In this document: in pieces, positions 34,600 to 45,237 of the stretch
Layout of the letters: each line of letters opens with the position of its first letter
Position numbering within the stretch: position 1 is the stretch's first letter
Assembly: GCA_958295665.1 (NCBI GenBank)
Contig: OY282558.1
Coordinates: 333,161,106 to 333,225,105, forward strand
Reading direction: 5' to 3'
DNA from: Tipula vernalis
Lineage: Eukaryota; Arthropoda; Insecta; Diptera; Tipulidae
Length of the DNA stretch: 64,000 bases
Notes under the pieces: generated by a model
What the model was told of the DNA's origin: nothing
Database searches by the model: none
What the model saw: the letters and a program-made list of their open reading frames with translations, nothing else
Translations under genes and position numbers: made by a program

Positions 34600-35590
34600 T
34601 GGCCAATTAGGATGGAACTTATCTATTTCTTAACTGATTTTAGTGAAATTTGACTTCCGCGATGAAAATGTGATTCTAAAATGATTTTTGGATGAAATTC
34701 TGAAATATGGCCAAGTATGATGGAACTTGCCTATTTCTCAACCAATTATTATAAAATTTGACATATGCGTTGGAAATGTTTTTTTTTTTTTTTTTTGGTT
34801 TTAATCTATGCAATCTGTTTTGGGGCTCAAGGCACTCCCAATTCTTTCGCAGTTTAATTTTACCGTCCTACTTTACGCATTAGTAGCCCAATCGAGGACG
34901 TACGGCTATAGACCCGTTTTGTATAAACCACCTGCACATTGCAATGCCTTATGCCAACCTATAGTGCTGACATGAAAGGTGGGTCGGCCCATAGATTCTG
35001 CACTCTCAACAGGGGGTCATAGATGTGTTCATCTTCATCACCGATCGTAATCTGATGATGAAAAATCCCTTTTGCATCCCGCCCCTATCGGGATTCGAAC
35101 CCGGTACCTCCCGATCCAACCGCCGCAGCTTTAACCACTGCGCCGCTTGGTCGGGGGGGGGGGGGTGTAAATGGGGTTCTACACTTCCATTGTATGGAAC
35201 TTGCCTACTTTTTAATCAATTATGATAAAATTCGGCTTGCACATTGGAAATGGGATTCTAAAATGATTTTTGGATGAAGTTCTGGAATATGGAAAAGTAT
35301 GAGGGAACTTGCCTATTTATCAACCGATTATGATGAAATTTGATATGTGCCTTGGAAATGGGATTCTAAAATGATTTTTTTATAAAGTTCTGGAATATGG
35401 CCAATATGAGGGAACTTGTATATTTCTCAACCGATTATGATGGAATTTGACATGTGCATTGAAAATGTGATTCTAAAATGATTTTTGGATGAAGTCCTGG
35501 AATATGCGGCCAAGTATGATGAATCTTGCGTATTTCTCAACCAATATTGATGAAATTCGGCGAGGTTCATTTCGGGATTGATTTGGAAGT
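34600..35590. repeat. 109-bp satellite array, about six units, interrupted by a SINE
   Basis: The phrase ggaacttgcctatttctcaa begins near 34613, 34722, 35188, 35302, 35411 and 35521. The spacing is 109-114 bases except where the SINE lies between the second and third units (466). Each unit also carries gattctaaaatgatttttgg and gatgaaatttgacatgtgc. Units are diverged by some 10-20%. Confidence 0.8.
34779..35152 (-). mobile_element. tRNA-derived SINE, copy 1
   Basis: On the minus strand the head reads cgaccaagcggcgcagtggt and has an A-box-like agcggcgcagtgg. A perfect B box, GGTTCGAATCC (35091-35101), lies about 40 bases on, the spacing of a pol III promoter. A non-tRNA body of about 250 bases follows and ends in an 18-base poly-A (T run at 34779-34796). 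It sits inside a satellite unit. ggaaatg/gtaaatg on the two sides may be the target duplication. It is not a functional tRNA gene because the cloverleaf is not complete. Confidence 0.85.
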
Positions 35591-35600
35591 TGAATTAATG

Positions 35601-35993
35601 AAGACCGAAGTTCTGATCACCTTATTAGGTTTTAGCCCTTTACGTTTTTTTATTTTACTTTAAATTTCAATTAGTTCGGGAGAAATTCTTCTAAATATTC
35701 GTTTTATGTGTTTTAATGAAAATCATCTACAACTGTAGAAGTTACACTTATGGATTGTTGTTATGATTATCAATAATTTTTAAAATATTTAGCTATTGAA
35801 GCTGAATATTTTAAAAATTATTGTTAATCATAACGACAATCCATAAGTGTAACTTCTACAGTTGTAGGTGATTTTCATTAAAACACATAAAACGAATATT
35901 TAGAAGAATTTCTCCCGAACTAATTGAAATTTAAAGTAAAATAAAAAAAAGTAAAGGGCTGAAACCTAATAAGGTGATCAGAACTTCGGTCTT
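35601..35993. mobile_element. 393-bp near-perfect palindrome (193-bp arms, 7-base loop)
   Basis: 35601-35793 (aagaccgaagttctgatcac...) pairs with 35801-35993 almost base for base; I see only a handful of mismatches. There is no coding capacity. The structure is either a very recently folded foldback element or a hairpin locus. It starts about ten bases after the last satellite unit. Confidence 0.92.
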
Positions 35994-36345
35994 TCGTCAG
36001 AATTCCGTTCACTGTTTTGTAATTAACATTTTTAAACTTTAATTAACGGTAATTTTTTAAAATTGTTGCCCGTAGCTATTTTTTCTTTTGTTTTTTATGT
36101 TTCGGTTGTTTCTTAGTAGGGAACAATTTAATTTATTAGATTGTTCTATACCTTCATTTAACGTGGACGGTTATGGTGGTACAATTCGTCGCCTTACTAA
36201 TACAAAAAATTATCTCGATTTTGATCAATTTTGAGTTAAATATACAACTTATCTGAAAATAAAATGTTCCATTTAGTCACAAGGCCACGTGTCACGACGA
36301 CACGTAATTTTTAAATTTGTAATCAACGTATCTATAATATGCGTA
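35994..36345. other. Spacer, no feature recognised
   Basis: AT-rich, with gaattccgttcactg after the palindrome. Nothing coding. Confidence 0.35.
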
Positions 36346-36400
36346 AAACCAAAACAAACACAAATGTCTATACAAGCCATACAGTACAGATATTTAAGAA
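36346..36400. repeat. Partial second copy of the 31986-32133 MITE
   Basis: aaaaccaaaacaaacacaaatgtctatacaagccatacagtacag resembles the right half (inverted) of that MITE: accaaaaccaacaaaaatgt, acaagccaaacagtac. Confidence 0.6.
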
Positions 36401-36606
36401 AATGTAAGTTATAAAGAAGTACTCTGTGGTTTAGTATTAGTGATGTGTGTAAAATAAACCAGAAGTGAGATATTGTAACATCACTTTCGCTTCGAAATCC
36501 ATAGAGTTAGTGTCTTTTGTTTTAAGAATAAAATTGTTCTCTATTTCGCTTTTTTGTTACGCTTTTTCTATTGCGATTTCTTTTTGTTGCGTACTGTTCC
36601 TTTCCT

Positions 36607-36906
36607 TCACATTGATAAAATAACAGTAAACAAAAATTTGGGTGATAAAAAATCATGAATATAATTAGAAATAGATGGTTGTTTTATTCGAGCAAGCTGA
36701 GACAGCAGCATAAAAGCATAATTCAAAAACGAAACATAGTACAATTTCATTCTTGAAACAAGAGACATAAACTCTATCGAATACGATTGAAAGTGATGCC
36801 ACAACATCCCACCCCAGAAAGTATATACTATTAAAGTTAGGAAAGTTTTCAGTAGACAGTTATAAAATGTTGGTAATGCAGATAGTGTCTTGGCTATCTC
36901 AGCCAA
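36607..36906 (-). pseudogene. Possible LINE reverse-transcriptase C-terminal relic
   Basis: A 99-codon frame whose SLVSRMKLYYVSFLNYAF segment is reminiscent of the ...SLxxRRxxxDxxFLYKLL tail of CR1/Jockey reverse transcriptases. The match is weak and its upstream end overlaps the foldback arm at 36835. Treat as tentative. Confidence 0.25.
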
Positions 36907-37720
36907 AAGTTACCAGCCGACATATTTCAGCCAAAACATATTTTAAATAAAATTAAAAATTAACAAAACATCCTAAACACCCTAAAATTATCAGGGCGAG
37001 TTTCATGTGGGTAGACCGGGAAAATTCGGTTGAATGAAAGGCCCATATATAATTTAAAAATTTGGAGAAATTCAAGCTTTAAAGTGTCATGTCTGGAAAG
37101 TATTTCAATTAATTTGCCTAGCCAAAGTTCATCCCTAGAAAAATTATTACGCAAAGTTTCATGTGGGGTTATATTAATAAGATTGAAATACTTTACAGAC
37201 ATGACATTTTAAAGGTTGAATTTATACCAATTTTGGAAGTTTATATGGGCTCTTCATTCAAAAGCCTTTTCCCGGGCTCCCCACATGAAACTTGCCCTGA
37301 TAATTTCTAGGGATTATTGTTGGCTAGGCACACTAATTGAAATACATACTTTCAAAATATGTCACTTTAAAGGTTGAATTTATACAAATTTTTAAATTTT
37401 TTATGGGTCTTTCATTGAAACGAATTTTCCCGGGCTCCGCACATGTAACTGGCCCTGATAATTTTTCTCGGGATTATTATTGGCTAGGCACTTTTATTGA
37501 ACCATTTTCCAGACATGTCTTTTCTGATGGAACCTAAAGTATAATTCCTATGGTAAACAGTGACAAAGCAAAATGGGGCTATGTTCAGCCGTAAGATCAC
37601 TTCATGAAAATACCAGTTTATAGGATGGTTTGCTAATTTTTCATTTTATTTAAAATATGTTTCTGAGATAGCCAAGACACTATCTGCATTACCGACATTT
37701 TATAACTTTCGCCTACCTTT
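36835..37720. mobile_element. Large foldback built of about 165-bp units
   Basis: Left: 36848-36905 (ttataaaatgttggtaatgc...ttggctatctcag) pairs with 37655-37705. Inside, a unit with ttcccgggctccccacatga, ctgataatttct, ttggctaggca and tttccagacatg occurs inverted at about 36965-37195. It occurs twice in direct order at about 37205-37335 and 37365-37520. The overall layout is two inverted arms with a tandem duplication in the right arm. Short frames inside are spurious. Confidence 0.7.
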
Positions 37721-38439
37721 AACAAGGTAGAAATTATAGATCTAGATCTGTTCTAAATCTGTTTTTCTTGTTTTTCACGTTGAATGCCATGGGGTCACCG
37801 GTGACCGGCATTTGATGAGTTTTTGGTAAAACTGGCAAGAAACCTAAGAATAACAAAATAAAAGCTATTTTAGTGAATTGATAGTGAATTGAGTCATGAA
37901 CGAAACCAAACATTGATAAGTACCTACCTAAATTACGTTCATCCATTTTTTTTAAATCCCAAAATTAAAATACCTTCTATTTTAGTTGTTTCTTTGGTTA
38001 TCCAAGTCTGGTAATCATGCAAGATCAAATTCGTAATGACCTTTTGCATAATGCTTAGATATGCTTTTGTTACACTAAATTAAATTATTTTAGAAAACGG
38101 TGACAATGCAATACTGTAGGTACTATCGAGCTGGTCTGATAAGGGAGATGGAAAATGGGCATTGGAACTTCTCAATAACATAACATAATGTTATCCCTTC
38201 AAGATTGGATTATTTGATGATGGAGTAAAACCTTACTTTCATTGATTTACCGGCGCATGATAATTCTAGAGAAATACAATGCAGTCAATTCAACCAATGG
38301 TCAACTCAAAATTCTCCTAGCATCCTTCACCAACCGACACTTGATATGACAGAAGCTATCTCGATTGAAACAGAAATAAACTTTGCAGACCAATCACTGA
38401 AAGTTAAAAATCATAAAAAAAAACTCGTAACAAACAATG
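37721..38439. other. Stretch without recognised features
   Basis: A minus-strand frame at 37734-37946 has no recognised motif. The second half may be upstream part of the relic gene at 38440. Confidence 0.35.
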
Positions 38440-40420
38440 TGCTCCTGAGACCTGTAAGCAATCAAATTTTGCTCAAAATCAAAAGTGCTTAAGACAATCT
38501 GGAGAAGAATATGTTTCTTTGAGGGGTAAAAAAGTGAACGTTCGTAGAGCGAGACCAAAGGATTGCACTACGTGCCTCAGAAAATGTAATCAATCATTTA
38601 ACGAAAATAACAGTCAAGAGGTTCATAATGCACTGCAACTTAGAAGATTGAGATTAACAAAAGTACTATGTCTCAACGTTAGAGGATAAAATTGAAACAC
38701 AAGTTAAAACTGCTGGTGAAAATTCCAGAAGGAACAAGACGCGACAGTTTTTCTTTTACAAAAACGGAGGAAAAGTCTAAGTATTCTAAGAGTTTTTTCT
38801 TGCAATGCTAGATACTCGTATATCTGAAGGATTTTCAAGAAATATTTTTAAAAGAAGGGACGAAGCACATATTGTTGCTCCGAACATGCGAGGTAAGTAC
38901 CAACCAGGCATTACTGTAACAAGCGAAAACGAAGAAATAATAGAGAAACAAATCCTGTCATTTACCTCTGTGCCATTCCATTATAGCTGAAAAAACGGAT
39001 CATAAATACTTGCCAGAAGATTTGTCTTTGAGAGATATGTATAATTTATACATTACACAATGCACGGAGCAAAATGTTGTACCTGAAATTTTTTTTGGCT
39101 TTATACAAAAAATTTTAATAATCAAATCTTGAAATTTCTTAAGCCACATAATGATATGTGTGTCCTCACGTCGAAAGTAGTCCAGAACTGTCTCTCATCT
39201 CTTAACGAGATGGCAGATCAGTTCAACATCCACATTTTATGGTTGCCAGGACATTTCATAAGTACAGGGAATATAAACGCCGATGAACTGGCTCGACGTG
39301 GCACGATGGACCACTTCTCAGAAAGCAGAAAAGATATTGAAACGCATCTTGCGGTAAGCAAACTTCTGCTTCAGGAAGAAGCTAGCAAGCGACGAATGAC
39401 AGATGGTCAAGTATCACTTCTTGCGTAATAACTCGGCAGGTCTGGCCAAAGTTGGACTTGGCGAGATCCAATGGCTAAGGACCATTTTTTGTTTGTGTCT
39501 ATGTCTGGTCCTAGTGGACCGCCACCCAAACCTAACCTAACCTAAGGATATGTATGATTCATACGTAAAATACAATAAGTGCAGTAAGGACGAAAAACCA
39601 GCTCTGTTTCCATTACACATGCAACATATTCGGAGGAAGATTAAAGCATGTCGGTACCACGATAATTACAACAAACTAGCAGAAAATAAAAGTTTTAAGC
39701 GTTATCGAGAATATTTAGCAGACCACGCTAATGGAAACAAATTATTATGATGAGTGATACTTGCGGCCCGAATAGAAACGTCAATTTACCTGCGGTTCTC
39801 CTTTATATTGTGCAAATATTAGACATTCCTGAAATAGAACAGGGCTACTTTGAACCTAGCCATTTCATGGTGAGAATAGATTCTATGCAAATATTTACCA
39901 TCCTAAAGGATGGTACGCTGCAATGAGAATGGCATCAAAATCAACGAAATACGATTTTATTGAAATGAGCCAAGAGCTGTTTTTTAACGCTGTTAAGTCG
40001 AGAGAAGAAATTATTAAGAATAAAAAGACAGAGACTGTTGGTAACAACATTAATTGGCTCAATATCACTTTATTAAAATACATCACAGACTTTAAAAATT
40101 TTAAAGTAAGACGGCGAGTGACAGGAGGTGCTACAAACTATGATTCCATGAAACTGATAAGAGCATAAAGACTGACTGCCCTATGAAACCATCGTCAGAA
40201 AAATTACAAGAATTAAAATTTTTTTTTGAACAAAGCTTAATACCGTCACCACACCACAGTTTTTGCGAAGAATTAATCCCAGAAGGAATTCGGAATCAAA
40301 ATCTTCGGATTAGAAATTTTCCTTCTTGTCATGTATTTTTTCTTTTCTATCTTCTATCACTCTATTTACGTTATGTTCTACAACAAATAAATATAACTTT
40401 GAAGAATGGAATCTGACGTA
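38440..40420 (+). pseudogene. Copy 2 of the unnamed transposase-like family, interrupted by a LINE
   Basis: This is a fuller copy of the family at 365-1368. In order it reads GEEYVSLRGKKVNVRRARPK, then DCTTCLRKCNQSFN, then NKTRQFFFYKNGG. Next comes MRGKYQPGITVTSENEE with EKQILSFTSVPFHYS (38805-38990), then YLPEDLSLRDMYNLYITQC and KFLKPHNDMC. A LINE is inserted here. The frame resumes with DSYVKYNKC, LFPLHMQHIRRKIKACR, a two-stop break, then SDTCGPNRNVNLPAVLLY, EPSHFMVRIDSMQ, and a tail to 40416. The cysteine pairs suggest zinc binding. The SDTCGxNRN and EPSHxxxxxDSM motifs look like an RNase H-fold active site. Frameshifts and stops inactivate it. Function in the family is unproven; I infer a transposase or related nuclease. 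Confidence 0.75.
39162..39546 (+). mobile_element. 5'-truncated LINE: RNase H domain and 3' end with CCTAA tail
   Basis: From about 39168 the frame reads SKVVQNCLSSLNEMAD, then HILWLPGHF, then GNINADELARRGT. This is the RNase H domain of I/R1-type non-LTR retrotransposons (...LxWVPGHxGIxGNExADELAR). A stop and about 120 non-coding bases follow, ending in cctaacctaacctaa (39531-39545). The insertion splits the KPHNDMC | DSYVKYNKC frame of the host relic and is flanked by gatatgtgt (39153-39161) and gatatgtat (39547-39555), a nine-base target duplication with one mismatch. Confidence 0.85.
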
Positions 40421-42924
40421 TCAAATTTTACAAAAATATCAACACAACAAAGTATATAGAACCTAACTCCAAACTATTGAATTTTAAACATATAAATAAA
40501 ACCTTAAAAATTATCTGTTTATATTATCTAGATACGTTTTTGCGTTACTAAGAGGACGAATTAATACCTATGAAACGACTAATTGATTTTTAAATTAATA
40601 AATAATTTTTCAACTTGTTAATTTTGTGCTTTCAATTTACCATCTTCTCAAAAGTAATTTGCTACGTAAAATGGAACGCAGCAACCGTCTTTGGGCATCT
40701 TTGTATATTTTCGGTTGAGGCAAATCGTTAAGTTTACGCTGACGATTATGAGATGTGGTGCCGGCTAAACAAAATTCAAATCCAATTTGATTTTATTGTT
40801 GAAAACTATAGAAAAAGACGGTTAATTTCTCCAGATGATGTCCAGACCTGAAAGAGTTTAAGGAAATTTGTGCGTTTTCTCGCACTGCTACTTAATGATT
40901 AACATTCAAAATTTAAATCCCTTCAGCGCGGGCATTTTAAATACTTTTTTTACAGAATGTATGCCAATATATGAAATATGCCAATGATTTATAGAAAAAA
41001 AAACTAAACTTTCATTCGAAAAATGAAAAATAATAGACAATTTTTTTATGTCAAACTTTACAATTTGCTAAAAATATAAGATATGAAATAAAATTTTCCA
41101 ACTTTACCATCATCATATCCACCCAAATAGCACAATCTATAATTAACTTCCTTAATTAAACGAGACTCTTCAATTTTGATTCTTAGAAATTAAAAGTTTA
41201 CGGAGAAACTGTTTTTGTTACGTTTAAAATGTCATTTATGCTACATGACAGAACCTTTATCAAAATTTCGACAACCAAACTTTGTAGGAAGATACACACA
41301 CCTGTAATTTTATTTCATGTATATAAGATATACACAGAAGAAACCGTTCATTGACGTTTAAATTTCGGATAAAAAAAAGTTGCCAATTTTAAAATTTGTC
41401 TATCATTTTTTGTGTCTGGCGATATCGTAAAATCTATACGTAATTTGATTTATTTATATTAACCTATTTTGGTAGCGATAGATATTACCAATTATATCGG
41501 TGTATAAAATATGCAAAACCCCGTGATTATCGTGAATGAAAATTGACGTATTTATATGCATGCACATTATAGCCTCGTGTCGCTTTCATGAAAATCTGTA
41601 TTTTTTTTTTGTGTGAGTTTAGTTATCTCCAGAAAAATATCCCATAAAAATCCATAAATTTTGAGCCGAAAAAGCAGCAAAAAAAGGAAAAAAAATTTTC
41701 ATTCCATTTGGGAATTCGAGGATTGTTTTTTTGTTGTTTTCAGCCATGCAAAAAAAAGGATATGACATAAACGGTACGTCCGTATATCTATGTACATACA
41801 TACATATATTTGATACCAGCAATATGTGCATAAATGTTTTACGTTTCGTTTGTTTCCCTTTTCTCAACGATGTTCACCTTTCTTCTGTTTGTCTTAAAAA
41901 AGAAGTGTTTATGTTGTTTAACTGATGTAAAGTTTCATCGTCACGAAATTTTCACGAGGGACGAATAACAGTATTTGTCACTTTTACACATCACATCATC
42001 AAGATGACAAACACACAGTAACAAATAATGTTTATTTTTGGAGGAATTATGTTTTAACTTTTTTTTTTTTTTGATAGTTTGAAAAGGTTTCTGTGTGAAA
42101 TTGAATACAGATAGGATTAGAAGATTACCATCGAATGTGTGTATCAATATTGATGTTTACCCTGATAATACACAACGTTTTGTGTGCCATATATCAAAAT
42201 TTCTGGTTGAGATAGAAATACATTTTCATTAGGTACATACGATGGATATAATACACTATACTATTCTCTGTCAAAGCATTTTGGTTGATTTAGGTTAATA
42301 TTTTGTTTTTTTATTCCGGTGTGTGTATGTCGTTTAACTTTCGCATTTAAGAGATCATGATTGATACATTTTGGATTAGAAAAGATATAAATTTCGTATT
42401 TTATGAATTGGTAAATCCTCTTTCCGTTTCGGTTTTTTTTTATATTTTTAAATAATACATGTTATCAACCTTAAATTTTCTGAGTTATTAAGCAAGATGA
42501 ATCCAAATGGAGAATGGAGAGATCCAACCAAAAAATAAATAAAAATAAAGACGAAGATAAGTTTAGTTTTTCTAGTTTTTCGACTGTTTATATACACAAA
42601 CATACTCGTATATACTTATACTCTTGTACATATCGACCAACCTTGAAGAACTTGCTTAGATCTGGTGTAATAAATTATATTTAGGGTTAATATGCTTAAA
42701 GCTGAACTAAGATTTGTATTTTTGGATTCATTATACCGGAAAGGGTAATCTACTGGATTGAAAATTAGTAAAGTTCGCAAAACAAAATGGAGTCGAACCT
42801 AAATTTGTATCCTGTTAGATATCAAATCAAGTAATCAGTATCAGGGAAAATACTATTTTATGGGAATATTGGTGGTTGACTCAATATCATCTAAGCATGT
42901 TTCACAGTATTTAATAAAAAAGAT
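40421..42924. other. Mostly AT-rich stretch without genes
   Basis: aaatggaacgcagcaa at 40671-40686 matches one terminus of the MITE at 43830-44140, so a fragment of that family lies here. Frames at 41619-41867, 41731-41925 and 41941-42147 overlap in antisense and are not recognised. Confidence 0.45.
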
Positions 42925-43200
42925 TGTCGCAAGTCAACGAAGAAAAAATTAGAAATTGGTTCAATGAAATAACCACATATTTAGAAAAAAAGGTTATCTA
43001 CCTATCTTTGAACACCGCGACGAATCTTCCATTGCGATGAAACTGCTTTCTTTATAAGCCCTAAGGAAAATTCCGTTTTGGTGAACAAAGGTGAATAAAT
43101 ATAAATATGTATATAAATACGCTCGTAATGGCAGTGCTACAAGAGAATCCCTCAATCCCTAAGAAGATATAACAACTGATAGATGACTGACGAAGTATTT
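42925..43200 (+). pseudogene. Pogo/Tigger-type transposase relic
   Basis: One frame reads EEKIRNWFNEITTYLEKK. After a shift (from 43021) it reads RIFHCDETAFFISPKENSVL, then VNKGE and a stop. This is the DDE_1 (pogo) block ...RIFNxDETxFxxxPxxxKVLxxKG, with its first catalytic Asp present. A third frame resumes with YKYARNGS. Only about 90 codons of the domain remain. Confidence 0.7.
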
Positions 43201-43249
43201 AGTGGAAAAACAAATTAAATTTCCAACAAATTAAATTCCCTAAAAAATT

Positions 43250-43563
43250 ATTTTGTTTGTTTGTTTTTTATCTTTGCAGTAATTCTCTGGTATCTTTTTC
43301 GTAAAACTAGGCTAATTTCTCTTTTAAAGCTTATCTCACGCTAGATACCCAAATCGATTACGATAGCTATAGGTTTATTTTTCCTAAGCCAAACGCACAT
43401 TGCATACCTGCCAGCCTTAAGAACAGATATGAAGAGCAGGTCAGCCCATAAATGCTGCACTTTCAATAGGCGGTGAGTCGATAGATGTGTTCATCGCCAT
43501 CTCCGATCGTAATCAGACGATGAACATTTTTTTTGCGCTTTAGCCACTGCACCATTTAGTCGG
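43250..43563 (-). mobile_element. tRNA-derived SINE, copy 2 (degraded)
   Basis: It shares with 34779-35152 the blocks tagccactgcaccatttagtcgg (head), gatagatgtgttcatc, ccgatcgtaatcagacgatg, gtcagcccata and tgcacattgca-like sequence. The tRNA part between the boxes, including the B box, is deleted. The left end is T-rich (ttttgtttgtttgtttttta). Confidence 0.75.
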
Positions 43564-43829
43564 TAAAAATAATTTTGATTTCGCTGCCACCTAACGCTAC
43601 ATCTGTACTATAACCAATGGATGTTTTGTATTTTTACTACTTAAAACAATATGGAAGAATGCTAGGGTCTCTGTTAACATACTGTAGTGATTCACCCATG
43701 TAATCAATTTATTCCTTAAAATTCTCCACAATTGTTCGAAATGTAACCCATTTCGACTATTATATTATTGTATTTGAACAACATTTTTCAGCATGGTAGT
43801 GACAACTACAGAGTATATTGACGCACTAA
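43564..43829. other. Spacer
   Basis: No feature recognised. Confidence 0.3.
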
Positions 43830-44140
43830 TTGCTGCGTTCCATTTGACGTGGCATAGTACAAATAAGTACTTGAGGGTAGATGGTAAATGGAACGCAGAA
43901 AATTACTTGCGAAAATAAAATTTAATTTAAAAAAATGTACGTGCAACATGGAAAGTTGGAAAATTAATTATTAATTTGAAAACTGATCAGGCATTTCTTA
44001 CCGATTAGTTATACTAAATATTCTGGTAACGAAGTCGGCATAAATTCAAAAAGCAAACTACTCATAAAATTTAGCAAGAGTAGCTGCGTGCAGTGAGAAG
44101 TACTTGTGTGTACTTTGCCATGTTAAATGGAACGCAGCAA
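43830..44140. mobile_element. MITE with ttgctgcgttccattt termini
   Basis: ttgctgcgttccatttgacg...ggcatagtaca (43830-43862) is matched inverted at 44110-44140 (tactttgccatgttaaatgg, then aacgcagcaa) with few mismatches. A partial internal terminus lies at 43889-43901. Non-coding. A fragment of the same family is at 40671. Confidence 0.8.
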
Positions 44141-44256
44141 ATAATACTTTGTGGATTTTGATTTTGTCCTGACTTCCTTGTACTAAAAATAAATATCTTA
44201 AATATCTCAGACACATTTAGTACAACACCATCTATTGTCGATATAAATCATCAATA

Positions 44257-44715
44257 TGTTGTGACGGTGACACCTAGTGTGTAATAGAAGAAGTTAAATT
44301 AATAGCGCAATGTTTAACTGTACTAAAATGGAATTTTCCATGGCACAAATTGTTACGTAATGTTTCCAAGCTATTCTAACTGGAAAAGTCATGAGCTTTT
44401 TAGAAGTTTGGTTTGTGTATATAAAAAGGCGAACGAATTCGAATTGGATTTAGTAATATTTGGTAAGCGATAGTGTAAACATTAAAAGGAATTAAAAAGT
44501 GATTTAAAAAGTGTTTTAGTGTAAAATAAAAAGTAAAAGTGATCAGTAAAATTTGAGAATAATTTATATAAAGTGATTTTGTGAATTTTTATTGATAAAC
44601 TGTGTTGTAATAAATTTTGTGAAATAAATAAATTTGTTGGTAATAAATTAAATTGATTTTGTATTATTCACAATCCAGTGATACGAACCTTAATTGAAAA
44701 GGCAAAAACGTAACA
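44257..44715 (+). mobile_element. Solo LTR, plus orientation
   Basis: It starts tgttgtgacggtgacaccta and ends aaaaacgtaaca, with TG...CA ends. Its sequence matches the minus-strand LTR at 52141-52563 over most of its length. A TATA box (tatataaaaagg, 44418) sits in the middle, with AATAAA signals downstream (44626). Left flank aata and right flank (a)atat suggest a four-base duplication. No internal retroelement sequence adjoins it, so it is a solo LTR or fragment. It lies 0.5 kb upstream of the piggyBac frame. Confidence 0.75.
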
Positions 44716-45237
44716 ATATTTTAGCAAATACATTTTTGCTTATTATTATTATGAATTGTTTAGTACGCCGCGAGTGCTACCAACTTCAATGTATATTTCT
44801 GTTTCATCATGCTGTATTTGAGACAGACACAATAAAAAAACTCAGAACAAAAACAACACTCTCGCAAAATACCTGCGTATACTAGTTAACCGATAGTATA
44901 GGATCCTCGTGATTATTTTATTGGTGGTGGTGGTGGTGGAAATTAAATCAACATTTAACTCGAAGTGCCGAAATAACTAAATATCTGGATTTCAATACTA
45001 ACGGCATTACAACAATACATTGGGGAAACCGTTTGAAGAAAATTTACATAACGGTTTCAAAGCTTGCGGGTTATTATTCCCTCGATGCCAATACCATAAA
45101 TTAAATGAAAATTTTAAGCAATGAATTGGAACCACTAATAGAAACTAATAATAGCAATGTCCAACAAAGAGGTTCCCTTATGAAAGGGCTGAATCCAAGA
45201 AGAATACATGTTCATTCAAATACTGAAGAAATCTTAA
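44716..45237. other. Spacer upstream of the second piggyBac frame
   Basis: It contains a (GGT)n run at 44921-44940. No matching left end (TTAA-CCCT) for the piggyBac was found. The LTR insertion may have displaced or destroyed it. Confidence 0.4.

Noticed and set aside
35085..35153. Functional tRNA gene on the minus strand
   Set aside because: A and B boxes are present, but the acceptor and anticodon stems do not close and a 250-base body with poly-A follows; this is the head of a SINE.
39531..39545. Interstitial telomere array
   Set aside because: Only three CCTAA units, located exactly at the 3' end of a LINE with target duplications, so it is the LINE tail.
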